Translations under genes and position numbers: made by a program
In this document: positions 7,009 through 13,146 of the stretch, in pieces
How the letters are laid out: each line of letters opens with the position of its first letter
Numbering within the stretch: the stretch's first letter is position 1
Source: Candidatus Gastranaerophilales bacterium
GTDB lineage: Bacteria; Cyanobacteriota; Vampirovibrionia; Gastranaerophilales; Gastranaerophilaceae
Assembly: GCA_947625445.1 (NCBI GenBank)
Contig: CANQOM010000030.1
Location: 1 to 13,146, forward strand
DNA: 13,146 nucleotides
Direction of reading: 5' to 3'
Notes under the pieces: model-generated
What the model was told of the DNA's origin: nothing
Databases searched by the model: none
What the model saw: the letters and a program-made list of their open reading frames with translations, nothing else

Positions 7009-8466
7009 ATGGAAATTAAAGTTAATACTCAAATTCCCTCAGTAACCAGACAATTAAATTATCAAAATAAAAAACAAAATTCATTGTCCAATTATGTTAA
7101 TAACTCAATTGACAATAGATTTATTAATGATAAGTTTATTGGGTCAAAAGATAATATTAAAACTCTGTCTTTTAAAGGTAAATTTACATCATTCATAAAC
7201 AGTCTCAGATATAAAAATGAAGAACAAGAAGAACCTTCAACAGGGTTCACAAGTGATTTGGCATACGGTATTAAAAAGGTAACTGAAAATAACGTACCTG
7301 CAAAAAATTTAACAAATGTATTATCACCTCAAGAATTTAAAGAAATTCTTCCTTATTTGCATGCCGAAAATTTTATTGATACACCTGAAAATAGAGAAAA
7401 AGGAATATATTGCGCCGAACTTGATTATCAGAGTAATTTTTCTTCAGGAAAAGAAAATGTCTTTGAAATATTAGATAAAGCAGCAACATATGCTCAGGAA
7501 TACTACAAAAAAACAGGCAAAAATTTTATTTTTGCTTTAACAGACAGAGATTCTTTAGAAGGATTACAACATGCTATAAGGATTTTCGGAGAAAACCCTG
7601 AAAAATATAAACATCTTAAGTTATTACCCGGATTAAAACTATCATTTGCCCATAAAGCACCTACTTCTATTATTGGTTACGAAAATAGTGAAATGCTTAT
7701 TTATGGATTAAATCCATATTCAAAAAATGTCACGGATTTTGTTGATAATTTAATTAAAAAAAGAAGAGCTATGACCATAAATTTTATTCGTGATGTAAAT
7801 ACTTTATATCCCGATTTTGCATATAGCATAATTGAATTTGCAGAACAAAATAAATTAAAATACATGAAAGGATACACAGTATCTAACCTATACTGGAGAG
7901 CCAGAGAATACGCAGAAACAAAGGGTGGAAGCGAAATTAAAGGTACTTCTAAAGTCCCTGATGAAATAGTTAACGAAGCTCAAAATATTCTTGATAATTT
8001 AAGTAAAGTATATGTTGGTTCAGATGAAAAAGGTTATTCAGCAGTTGGTTCCAGCATTATTAAAGATTCAGAAGTAAACCAAACAATTAAAAAAGTATTT
8101 GAAAAATATTCTACTCACTATGATAAAACTCAAAATAAAGTTATTTCTGCAGCAGAAAATTTGTATGAAGATATGATTGAATGTTTTGGAAAAGAACCTG
8201 AAAAACCAGTAATGGCCCTTGCCTCTCCTTTCTATTTCTCTCATTATTTTGAAAAACCTGAAACAGAAACATTTAATAATGTTACGGAATTTTTCAATTC
8301 TCTTCAAAAAGATTCTGACGGTATGCTCTTAGGTTTTGAATCAGTTTCTCCCACTTATGAAAAAGACGCCTATGTGACTCCTGAAATTATTCAAAAATTC
8401 AATAAAGAAGTCAGAGAAAATACAAACCTAAAAGAAGTAGGCGGAAGTCTTATTAATAAGGCTTAA
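7009..8466 (+). CDS. PHP-fold-like protein with replaced metal ligands and an N-terminal F-K-G motif
   Basis: The 485-residue protein lacks a signal peptide. Residues 134-212 follow the PHP (polymerase and histidinol phosphatase) pattern. AELDYQSNFSSG (136-147) stands where PHP enzymes have DLHxHSxxSDG, TDRDS (178-182) where they have TDHDs, and PGLKLS (207-212) where they have pGiEi. C-terminal blocks MALASPFYFSH (402-412) and LGFESVSP (441-448) resemble the later 'vaaHP' and 'GiEv' segments. The His-x-His, the TDHD histidine and the GiE glutamate are therefore changed, so metal-dependent phosphoesterase activity looks lost or altered. Residues 1-75 are a polar leader with TLSFKGKF (52-59), like the SVAFSG of the divergent GH13 protein. 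The ATG is preceded by CGGAG, itself in a short TCCG/CGGA hairpin. The stop lies two bases from that of the convergent gene. A structural, sensing or binding role is possible. The PHP assignment is by motif reading only. Confidence 0.6.
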   Translation: MEIKVNTQIPSVTRQLNYQNKKQNSLSNYVNNSIDNRFINDKFIGSKDNIKTLSFKGKFTSFINSLRYKNEEQEEPSTGFTSDLAYGIKKVTENNVPAKNLTNVLSPQEFKEILPYLHAENFIDTPENREKGIYCAELDYQSNFSSGKENVFEILDKAATYAQEYYKKTGKNFIFALTDRDSLEGLQHAIRIFGENPEKYKHLKLLPGLKLSFAHKAPTSIIGYENSEMLIYGLNPYSKNVTDFVDNLIKKRRAMTINFIRDVNTLYPDFAYSIIEFAEQNKLKYMKGYTVSNLYWRAREYAETKGGSEIKGTSKVPDEIVNEAQNILDNLSKVYVGSDEKGYSAVGSSIIKDSEVNQTIKKVFEKYSTHYDKTQNKVISAAENLYEDMIECFGKEPEKPVMALASPFYFSHYFEKPETETFNNVTEFFNSLQKDSDGMLLGFESVSPTYEKDAYVTPEIIQKFNKEVRENTNLKEVGGSLINKA

Positions 8467-8468
8467 AA

Positions 8469-9347
8469 TTAATGAGATGATAAATTATACTTAATCACTG
8501 CATTATTTCCTTGTTCAGAAACATAGAGAATATCATCTTTTATATACAAAATGTATGGTTTTGAAACATTGCTCATAAAGACGCTTACATTTCCGCCTTT
8601 TGTAATTTTTAGAATATTATCACCATCAAAATTTGCTACGTAAATATTATCATAATTATCAATAGCAAGCCCAACAGGACCTTCCAGCAGATAATCCTTA
8701 ACAAAATTCACTTTTTTATTGTTATTATCAACTTTTACTATGGCATTATCTCCATAACATGCAACATACATACTTCCATCCGAATCAACAACAACTCCTG
8801 CCGGAGAGGCAAAATTATCAATTAAAATTTGTTTATTTTTTGTTGCGGTTGAAATTTTTGCACGTTCTATTCTGTTTTTTTGCTCATCAAATTGTTCTTT
8901 GGCATCATAATATAATTGGCGGGCAAGGTAATATTTTTCATAATCTTCAGGTATATATTTTAAATATTTCATAACTAGTGCATAATCTTTTCTATTATAT
9001 GAAAGTTTAGCAGCCTGAAGTATTGCATCATAATCTTTTGGATTTATTGCCAATAATTTAACATAAGCACTATATGCATCGTTATATCTTTTCTGATATA
9101 TATAAATTGAAGCAATGTTATAATAAGCATCCGTCATTTTAGGATTATACGAAAGAGCTCTTTGAAAGGAATCTAAAGCACTATCATAAGCCTTTGAATG
9201 AACAAATTCAACACCTTGCTTATATGCAGCTTGTGCTTTTTGAATATCTTCTTCCGTTAAATCTTCACTTTTTGCTATGCATAAAGAATTACAAAAGAGC
9301 ATAAAAGATAATAATATTAATATATTAAATATGAATTTATTTCGCAT
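8469..9347 (-). CDS. Secreted TPR and NHL-repeat protein
   Basis: The 292-residue protein begins with a signal peptide: basic MRNK, a hydrophobic core at 6-22, and probable cleavage after CIA at about residue 25. No clean lipobox is present. Three tetratricopeptide repeats follow (about 37-70, 71-104 and 105-138), with typical A/Y spacing and INPK-type ends. After a charged helical linker (140-170) come three NHL-type beta-propeller repeats (about 178-208, 221-250 and 261-288), each with a 'P.G...D..g.iYVa....n.i.k' pattern. Three blades are too few for a full propeller, so it may be partial or assemble as an oligomer. Both repeat types bind proteins or ligands, so a scaffold role outside the cytoplasmic membrane is likely. 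The ATG overlaps the gatA stop as TAATG with no good ribosome site, implying translational coupling. Confidence 0.85.
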   Translation of the reverse strand: MRNKFIFNILILLSFMLFCNSLCIAKSEDLTEEDIQKAQAAYKQGVEFVHSKAYDSALDSFQRALSYNPKMTDAYYNIASIYIYQKRYNDAYSAYVKLLAINPKDYDAILQAAKLSYNRKDYALVMKYLKYIPEDYEKYYLARQLYYDAKEQFDEQKNRIERAKISTATKNKQILIDNFASPAGVVVDSDGSMYVACYGDNAIVKVDNNNKKVNFVKDYLLEGPVGLAIDNYDNIYVANFDGDNILKITKGGNVSVFMSNVSKPYILYIKDDILYVSEQGNNAVIKYNLSSH

Positions 9348-10825
9348 TACACCAAAGTCTTTAGAGGATTACTGTAATTAAATTGTACCGCTTCTTCAAG
9401 TTTAAAAGCAACATTTAACAACTTACATTCATTTAAACAATCAGCTTGAAGTTGCAATCCTATAGGCATCCCTTCTGAATCTAAACCAACAGGAATATTC
9501 ATAGCCGGTATGCCTGCCAAATTTGCAGTAATAGTTGCTATATCTGTTAAATACATACTTAACGGGTCTTGAACTTTTGAACCGATATCAAATGCAGTAT
9601 GCGGGCATGTTGGGGATAACAATATATCTGCCTTTTTAAATGCATTATCAAAATCCTGTTTAATTAGTCTTCTTAACTGTTGTGCTTTTTTATAATATGC
9701 ATCATAATACCCAGAACTTAAAGCGTAAGTACCAAGCATTATTCTTCTTTTAACTTCTTCTCCAAATCCTTCTGCTCTCGTTTTTACATACATATCATAT
9801 AGATTTTCAGGATTCTTTGTTCTGTATCCATATTTAACTCCGTCAAAACGAGCCAAATTTGAACTTGCTTCCGCAGTTGCTATTACATAATATACTGCTA
9901 TTGAATATTTTATAAGAGGTAATGAAATTTCAACTATTTCAGCCCCCAAAGACTTATATGTTTCTATAGATTTTCTAATTGCAGCATCTACGCATTCAGA
10001 AAGTCCTTCACTGCATAGTTCTTTTATATAGCCTATTTTTACCCCTTTTAAATCATTTTTTAAATCTTTTGTAAAATCAGGAGGAGTTTGACTTAATGAT
10101 GTTGAATCTTTTTCATCGGGACCGGCTATTACATTTAACAATAAAGCAGCATCTTCAACTGTTTTTGTTATAGGCCCGATCTGATCAAGAGATGAAGCAA
10201 AAGCTATAAGTCCATATCGTGAAACTCTTCCGTATGTAGGTTTCAAACCCACAAGACCGCAATAACTTGCAGGCAATCTTATACTTCCGCCAGTATCTGA
10301 ACCTAATGCAACTGTTGCCTCTGAAGCAGCAACTGCAGCAGCACTTCCTCCCGAACTGCCTCCGGGTACTTTATTTTTATTCCATGGATTTCTTACTATT
10401 TTAAATGCTGAATTTTCATTACTTGAACCCATTGCAAATTCATCAAGATTTGCTTTTCCTATTATAGGTATAAAATTGTTTTTTAATTTTTTTGTAACAG
10501 TTGCATCATATGGAGAAATAAAATTCTCTAATATTTTACTAGAAGCCGTTGTCGGGTATGATTTTAAATTTATATTATCTTTTAGAGCTAAAGGAATGCC
10601 GGCTAACGGAGGAAGAGTTTCCCCGTTTTTTATTTTTTCATCAACTTTTTTTGCGGTATCTATAGCAAAATCTTTTGTCAAAGAGTTATATGCTCCGATT
10701 TCACCATCTACTCTTTCTACGTGATTATATATTTCTTCCGTAAGTTCAACTGCGCTTACTTCTTTATTTAATAATGCTTCTCTCTGTTCTTTAGAAGACT
10801 TTGTTATTAATTCTCTTATATCCAA
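9347..10825 (-). CDS. gatA: Aspartyl/glutamyl-tRNA amidotransferase subunit A
   Basis: GatA is the amidase subunit of GatCAB. It releases ammonia from glutamine and supports conversion of Glu-tRNA(Gln), and often Asp-tRNA(Asn), to the amidated form in the cytosol. The length of 492 residues is typical. The amidase-signature catalytic triad is present as Lys82 (ALKDN), Ser157 in the GGSSGGS loop and Ser181 (SDTGGS). The start is TTG at 10823-10825, supported by GAAAGG about 8 nt upstream. There is no gatC or gatB in the window, so the operon is not kept together here. It is divergent from ruvB and overlaps the downstream TPR/NHL gene by one base. Confidence 0.97.
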   Translation of the reverse strand: MDIRELITKSSKEQREALLNKEVSAVELTEEIYNHVERVDGEIGAYNSLTKDFAIDTAKKVDEKIKNGETLPPLAGIPLALKDNINLKSYPTTASSKILENFISPYDATVTKKLKNNFIPIIGKANLDEFAMGSSNENSAFKIVRNPWNKNKVPGGSSGGSAAAVAASEATVALGSDTGGSIRLPASYCGLVGLKPTYGRVSRYGLIAFASSLDQIGPITKTVEDAALLLNVIAGPDEKDSTSLSQTPPDFTKDLKNDLKGVKIGYIKELCSEGLSECVDAAIRKSIETYKSLGAEIVEISLPLIKYSIAVYYVIATAEASSNLARFDGVKYGYRTKNPENLYDMYVKTRAEGFGEEVKRRIMLGTYALSSGYYDAYYKKAQQLRRLIKQDFDNAFKKADILLSPTCPHTAFDIGSKVQDPLSMYLTDIATITANLAGIPAMNIPVGLDSEGMPIGLQLQADCLNECKLLNVAFKLEEAVQFNYSNPLKTLV

Positions 10826-10855
10826 TTTTTATACCTTTCATGCTCTTATGATAAT

Positions 10856-10885
10856 ATTATAAATTAAAGAATATAAATTAGTAAA
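10856..10885 (-). promoter_or_regulatory. Candidate sigma70-type promoter of gatA
   Basis: On the minus strand TTTACT (10880-10885) and TATAAT (10856-10861) are 18 bases apart. The -10 lies about 30 bases before the TTG start, leaving room for a short leader with the GAAAGG ribosome site. Confidence 0.45.
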
Positions 10886-10908
10886 CCTAAATATAGCACA
10901 ATGTCTTT

Positions 10909-10914
10909 TATAAT
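10909..10914 (+). promoter_or_regulatory. Candidate -10 element of ruvB
   Basis: TATAAT lies 27 bases before the ruvB start and 16 bases before its GGGG ribosome site. No convincing -35 is visible at the expected distance. No LexA-like operator was recognised, although ruvB is SOS-regulated in several bacteria. Confidence 0.3.
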
Positions 10915-10941
10915 GATATTATATAAAAAAGGGGAAAAACA

Positions 10942-12000
10942 TTGGCAATTATTTCAGATGATGAAAATAATGAAATAGAAATAAAGAAAAATGATAATGT
11001 TATTGCTGAAGAAACAAATTATGACATGTCATTTGAAACCAATATAAGACCAAAGTATTTTGATGATTATGTCGGTCAGAGTTCATTAAAATCAACATTA
11101 AAAATTTCTATAGAAGCAGCAAAAAAACAAGAACTGCCATTAGATCACATATTATTTTATGGTCCTCCGGGGCTTGGTAAAACAACACTTGCTTCTGTTA
11201 TTGCTAATGAAATGGGCTCTAATATAAAAATCACTTCGGCACCTGCTCTTGAACGTCCACGTGATATAATAGGTATTTTAATGTCCATAAAACAAGGTGA
11301 TTTTCTTTTTATTGACGAAATTCACAGACTCAATAAAGTTTCTGAAGAAATATTATATCCTGCGATGGAAGACTTTTACCTTGATATGACAACTGGGAAA
11401 TCTCAAACTCTAAAATCCGTTAGAATTCCCGTTCCCAAATTTACACTCATAGGCGCAACTACTAAAGCAGGTGCAATTTCCGGTCCTTTAAGAGACCGGT
11501 TTGGAATTATTCACAGACTTGAATTTTACACGGAAGAAGAATTAAAACTGGTTATTGAGAGAACTGCCTCAATTTTAGATTTAAAAATAGATGAAAAAGG
11601 GGCTATGGCTATTGCGAAACGTTCAAGAGGTACCCCAAGAATTGCAAACAGACTTGTTAAAAGAGTTAGAGATTATGCAATAGTGAAATCAAACGGAATT
11701 ATTAATGAAAAAATTGCTAATGAAGCTCTGGATATTTTGCAAATAGATAAATTCGGGCTTGACTATACAGACAGAACTATATTGAATATTATTGCAGACA
11801 AATATAACGGAGGACCGGTCGGAATTGAAACTCTTGCTACAATTTTAGGTGAAGATTCTAAAACTGTAGAAGATGTTTATGAACCGTATCTTGTTCAAAA
11901 AGGTTTTATCCAAAGAACTCCAAGAGGAAGAAAACTAACCCCTTATGCTTATAAGTGTTTTAACTTGAAAAATATTGATATACAACAATCTTTATTTTAA
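10942..12000 (+). CDS. ruvB: Holliday junction branch-migration ATPase RuvB
   Basis: RuvB is the AAA+ motor that, as hexamers on RuvA-bound four-way junctions, pumps DNA during recombination and repair. The 352-residue protein shows the full family set. These are an N-terminal 'RPKYFDDYVGQ' block (36-46), Walker A GPPGLGKT (74-81), Walker B LFIDEIHRL (122-130), sensor GATT (171-174), the arginine-containing GPLRDRFG box (181-188), and a C-terminal winged-helix DNA-binding domain around GGPVGIETLATILGED. The start is TTG at 10942, supported by AAGGGG seven bases upstream; the first 30 residues are a non-conserved acidic extension. It is divergent from gatA, with no ruvA or ruvC beside it, as is common outside proteobacterial operons. 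It converges with the SGNH-like gene. Confidence 0.97.
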   Translation: MAIISDDENNEIEIKKNDNVIAEETNYDMSFETNIRPKYFDDYVGQSSLKSTLKISIEAAKKQELPLDHILFYGPPGLGKTTLASVIANEMGSNIKITSAPALERPRDIIGILMSIKQGDFLFIDEIHRLNKVSEEILYPAMEDFYLDMTTGKSQTLKSVRIPVPKFTLIGATTKAGAISGPLRDRFGIIHRLEFYTEEELKLVIERTASILDLKIDEKGAMAIAKRSRGTPRIANRLVKRVRDYAIVKSNGIINEKIANEALDILQIDKFGLDYTDRTILNIIADKYNGGPVGIETLATILGEDSKTVEDVYEPYLVQKGFIQRTPRGRKLTPYAYKCFNLKNIDIQQSLF

Positions 12001-12005
12001 TTTTT

Positions 12006-12037
12006 AAAAAAAGAGTAAAATCCATTAAATTTCACTC
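12006..12037 (-). terminator. Rho-independent terminator overlapping the 3' end of the SGNH-like gene
   Basis: On the minus strand a nine-base-pair stem (12029-12037 with 12013-12021, one G-U pair) closes a seven-base loop and is followed by seven T (12012 to 12006). The upstream arm includes the last codons of the SGNH-like gene and the stop is at the arm/loop edge. This compact arrangement supports 12025 as the true gene end. Confidence 0.6.
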
Positions 12038-12490
12038 ATCAACATGCAGGTATATTTTAGTGCACCTGCAGGTACTAAATGATTTGCATCAGAAAAATCC
12101 TCATTTGTAAAATTATTATCTTCAAAATGATTTATAACTTTTAAATTACATTCTTTAGCAATTCTATCTAAAGGAGAAAATATTTCACTATAATTAAAAC
12201 CTTTTTCAATAGCTACTTCTTTTAATATTTCTCTATATTTGGGAGCCCTTGGCAATACAATAACATATAAATTATGATTATTTTCTTTTGCAATATTATT
12301 TATTTCTTTTAAAAATTCTTCCTGATGATTTCCTCTAAAAGCATGTTTTAAGTGAGTAAGAGCTACACTTCTTAAATTTTTATCATCTCCGGGACATACT
12401 CTATCTGTATATCCTGCAAATCTATAAGGAATAGTATAATGTTTTTTTGCGAGATAAGTAAGAATTTCAAGCTCTTTAGTTAAGTTTTTA
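12025..12490 (-). CDS. SGNH-hydrolase-like protein, 3' portion (downstream of the poly-G frameshift)
   Basis: This is the second half of a gene split by a G9 run. The open frame continues up to a GTG formed inside the run itself (codon at 12499-12501), which is not a credible independent start. The segment gives about 154 residues from KNLTKEL to the stop. It contains a predicted alternating alpha/beta region with LYVIVLPRAPKYREIL (78-93 of the open frame) and ends with DFSDANHLVPAGA. There Asp138 and His141 form the DxxH block V that completes the catalytic triad of SGNH/GDSL-type hydrolases and DltD-like proteins. The matching nucleophile block lies in the upstream fragment. Seven or ten G in the tract would join both frames into one protein of 292-293 residues. 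Such proteins are often found in surface-glycan clusters, but the substrate is unknown. Confidence 0.65.
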
Positions 12491-12905
12491 CCCCCCCCCA
12501 CGCAGTTTCATACTTGTATGGTATTTCAAAAACATTTTTATAATAATATATATGACTGTTATTTGATGTTCTTTGAAGCTCAAAACCGGCAGAAAATACA
12601 CTATATGTAACAAAAATATTTTTCAAATTTTTTAGCTCTTCAGCATATTTTTTATAAAGCTGAAAAGAATAATATAAGTCCTGAGAAGCTATACAAAGAT
12701 TAAATGCCTTGTTAGCATCAAACATATTAGTATTAACCCCATAATCACCATTTGATGAGCCTAAAAATAAATTTTCAATTTTATCTTTATAAACTTCTAT
12801 TCCATCTCTAAGTTTAATAAACTCAGATAAGTCTCCCTGATTTAAATTATATTTCTTATTTATTAATTTCTTTTTTATTTTGTATACTATTCTTTTAAAA
12901 TCCAT
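12480..12905 (-). CDS. SGNH-hydrolase-like protein, 5' portion (frame closed after the poly-G tract)
   Basis: The ATG at 12903-12905 opens 141 codons. The first 20 residues are very basic with no hydrophobic core, so no signal peptide is evident. LFLGSSNGDYGVN (46-58) resembles the block I nucleophile segment of SGNH-type proteins, with Ser50 the likely nucleophile. It is followed by AFNLCIASQDLYYSFQLYKKY (67-87), a pattern I associate with uncharacterised DltD/SGNH-like proteins of polysaccharide loci. The frame then enters GCG TGG followed by the G run and stops five codons later (TAA at 12480-12482). As it stands the product lacks the DxxH block and should be inactive. The only ribosome site visible is a weak GAG. 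It is convergent with ruvB. Confidence 0.7.
   Translation of the reverse strand: MDFKRIVYKIKKKLINKKYNLNQGDLSEFIKLRDGIEVYKDKIENLFLGSSNGDYGVNTNMFDANKAFNLCIASQDLYYSFQLYKKYAEELKNLKNIFVTYSVFSAGFELQRTSNNSHIYYYKNVFEIPYKYETAWGGVKT
12491..12499 (-). repeat. Homopolymeric G9 tract (C9 on the plus strand) inside the SGNH-like gene
   Basis: Nine consecutive G on the coding strand is the only long G/C homopolymer in this AT-rich window. It sits exactly where the reading frame breaks. G9 gives the truncated product. G7 or G10 would restore a full-length frame (TGG, two or three GGN codons, AAA AAC), and G8 would place TAA directly after the tract. This is the classic structure of a slipped-strand phase-variable gene. 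Confidence 0.8.
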
Positions 12906-12959
12906 AAATAACTCAAAATATTTTAACTTTATATAATCTTATTATATATATTCTTAATA

Positions 12960-12965
12960 TGTCAA
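12960..12965 (-). promoter_or_regulatory. Consensus -35 hexamer upstream of the SGNH-like gene
   Basis: On the minus strand TTGACA matches the sigma70 -35 consensus exactly and lies about 55 bases before the ATG. The following DNA is an A/T alternation in which a TATAAT occurs at 13 bases and TAATAA at 15, so the -10 is ambiguous. Confidence 0.35.
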
Positions 12966-12991
12966 TATTTTGCTTATTGCAAAGAGACACT

Positions 12992-13079
12992 TAGTTTGAT
13001 TATTTGAATCACTTAGTTTTACAAAGCGAATTATTGAGTCGAAGGCGAAATCAATGAGCCTGTATGCGTTAGCTGATTA
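12992..13079. repeat. Second tandem array with a 22-nt period
   Basis: Units at 12992-13013 and 13014-13035 share their first six bases (TAGTTT) and most of their second halves (GAAT core). A weaker unit follows at 13036-13057 (GAGTCGAA) and a very diverged one at 13058-13079. The period and the TAGTTTGA core match the array at 259-368, which suggests one repeat family. It lies between the SGNH-like gene and the start of the next plus-strand gene; the rest of the 12906-13142 gap is plain A/T-rich DNA. Confidence 0.5.
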
Positions 13080-13142
13080 TTTCGGCAAGTTAATTCTAAA
13101 AATTTTAATATTTATTAAAAAACAAACAATGAGGTTATTTTT

Positions 13143-13146
13143 ATGT
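13143..13146 (+). CDS. Start codon of a gene that continues beyond the right edge
   Basis: An ATG at 13143-13145 follows AATGAGG (GAGG at 13131-13134) by eight bases, which is the best-placed ribosome site in the right-hand gap. One base of the second codon is visible, so nothing can be said about the product. Confidence 0.4.

Noticed and set aside
8068..8974. Short ORFs antisense to the PHP-like and TPR/NHL genes (8068-8307 minus, 8759-8974 plus)
   Set aside because: Fully inside well-supported genes on the other strand, with no start signals or recognisable domains.
12025..12501. Independent gene starting at the GTG within the poly-G tract
   Set aside because: The start is created by the tract itself, has no ribosome site, and the product is half of a fold whose other half lies just upstream.

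Overview
This strongly AT-rich window of 13.1 kb looks like chromosomal DNA from a gut-type Melainabacteria/Gastranaerophilales bacterium, the non-photosynthetic sister group of Cyanobacteria. That placement is inference. It rests on the low GC, the mix of housekeeping genes (cysS, gatA, ruvB, a DciA-type helicase loader), frequent GTG/TTG starts, and two large cytosolic proteins with a short F-x-G motif near the N-terminus, which I associate with this lineage. The genetic code is standard.

Layout. On the left edge (minus strand) is the start of a DciA/DUF721 helicase loader. It is followed by intergenic DNA carrying five tandem, degenerate 22-nt repeats, then a small zinc-ribbon protein (minus). 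A 31-codon membrane microprotein (plus, 800-895) ends at a good rho-independent terminator. Next come cysteinyl-tRNA synthetase (minus) and, upstream of it on the same strand, a 1307-residue divergent GH13 (alpha-amylase-family) protein with a very large insertion in the barrel. Divergent from the GH13 gene lie a small tail-anchored membrane protein and a PHP-fold-like protein whose metal ligands are largely replaced. That gene converges with a secreted TPR/NHL-repeat protein, which is translationally coupled to the upstream gatA (Glu-tRNA(Gln) amidotransferase A). ruvB is divergent from gatA. Convergent with ruvB is an SGNH-hydrolase-like gene split into two frames at a run of nine G residues, a strong candidate phase-variable locus. 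The right end holds more 22-nt-period repeats and the start codon of a further plus-strand gene.

The housekeeping genes act in translation (CysS, GatA) and in replication/recombination (DciA, RuvB). The accessory interest lies in four places: the GH13 / small membrane protein / pseudo-PHP cluster with its shared F-x-G motif, the poly-G-interrupted SGNH gene, the 22-nt repeat arrays at both ends, and the short membrane ORF. No tRNA, rRNA, insertion sequence or CRISPR array was seen. No gene-free stretch exceeds 300 bases; the two longest (164-380 and 12906-13142) are mainly repeat DNA.
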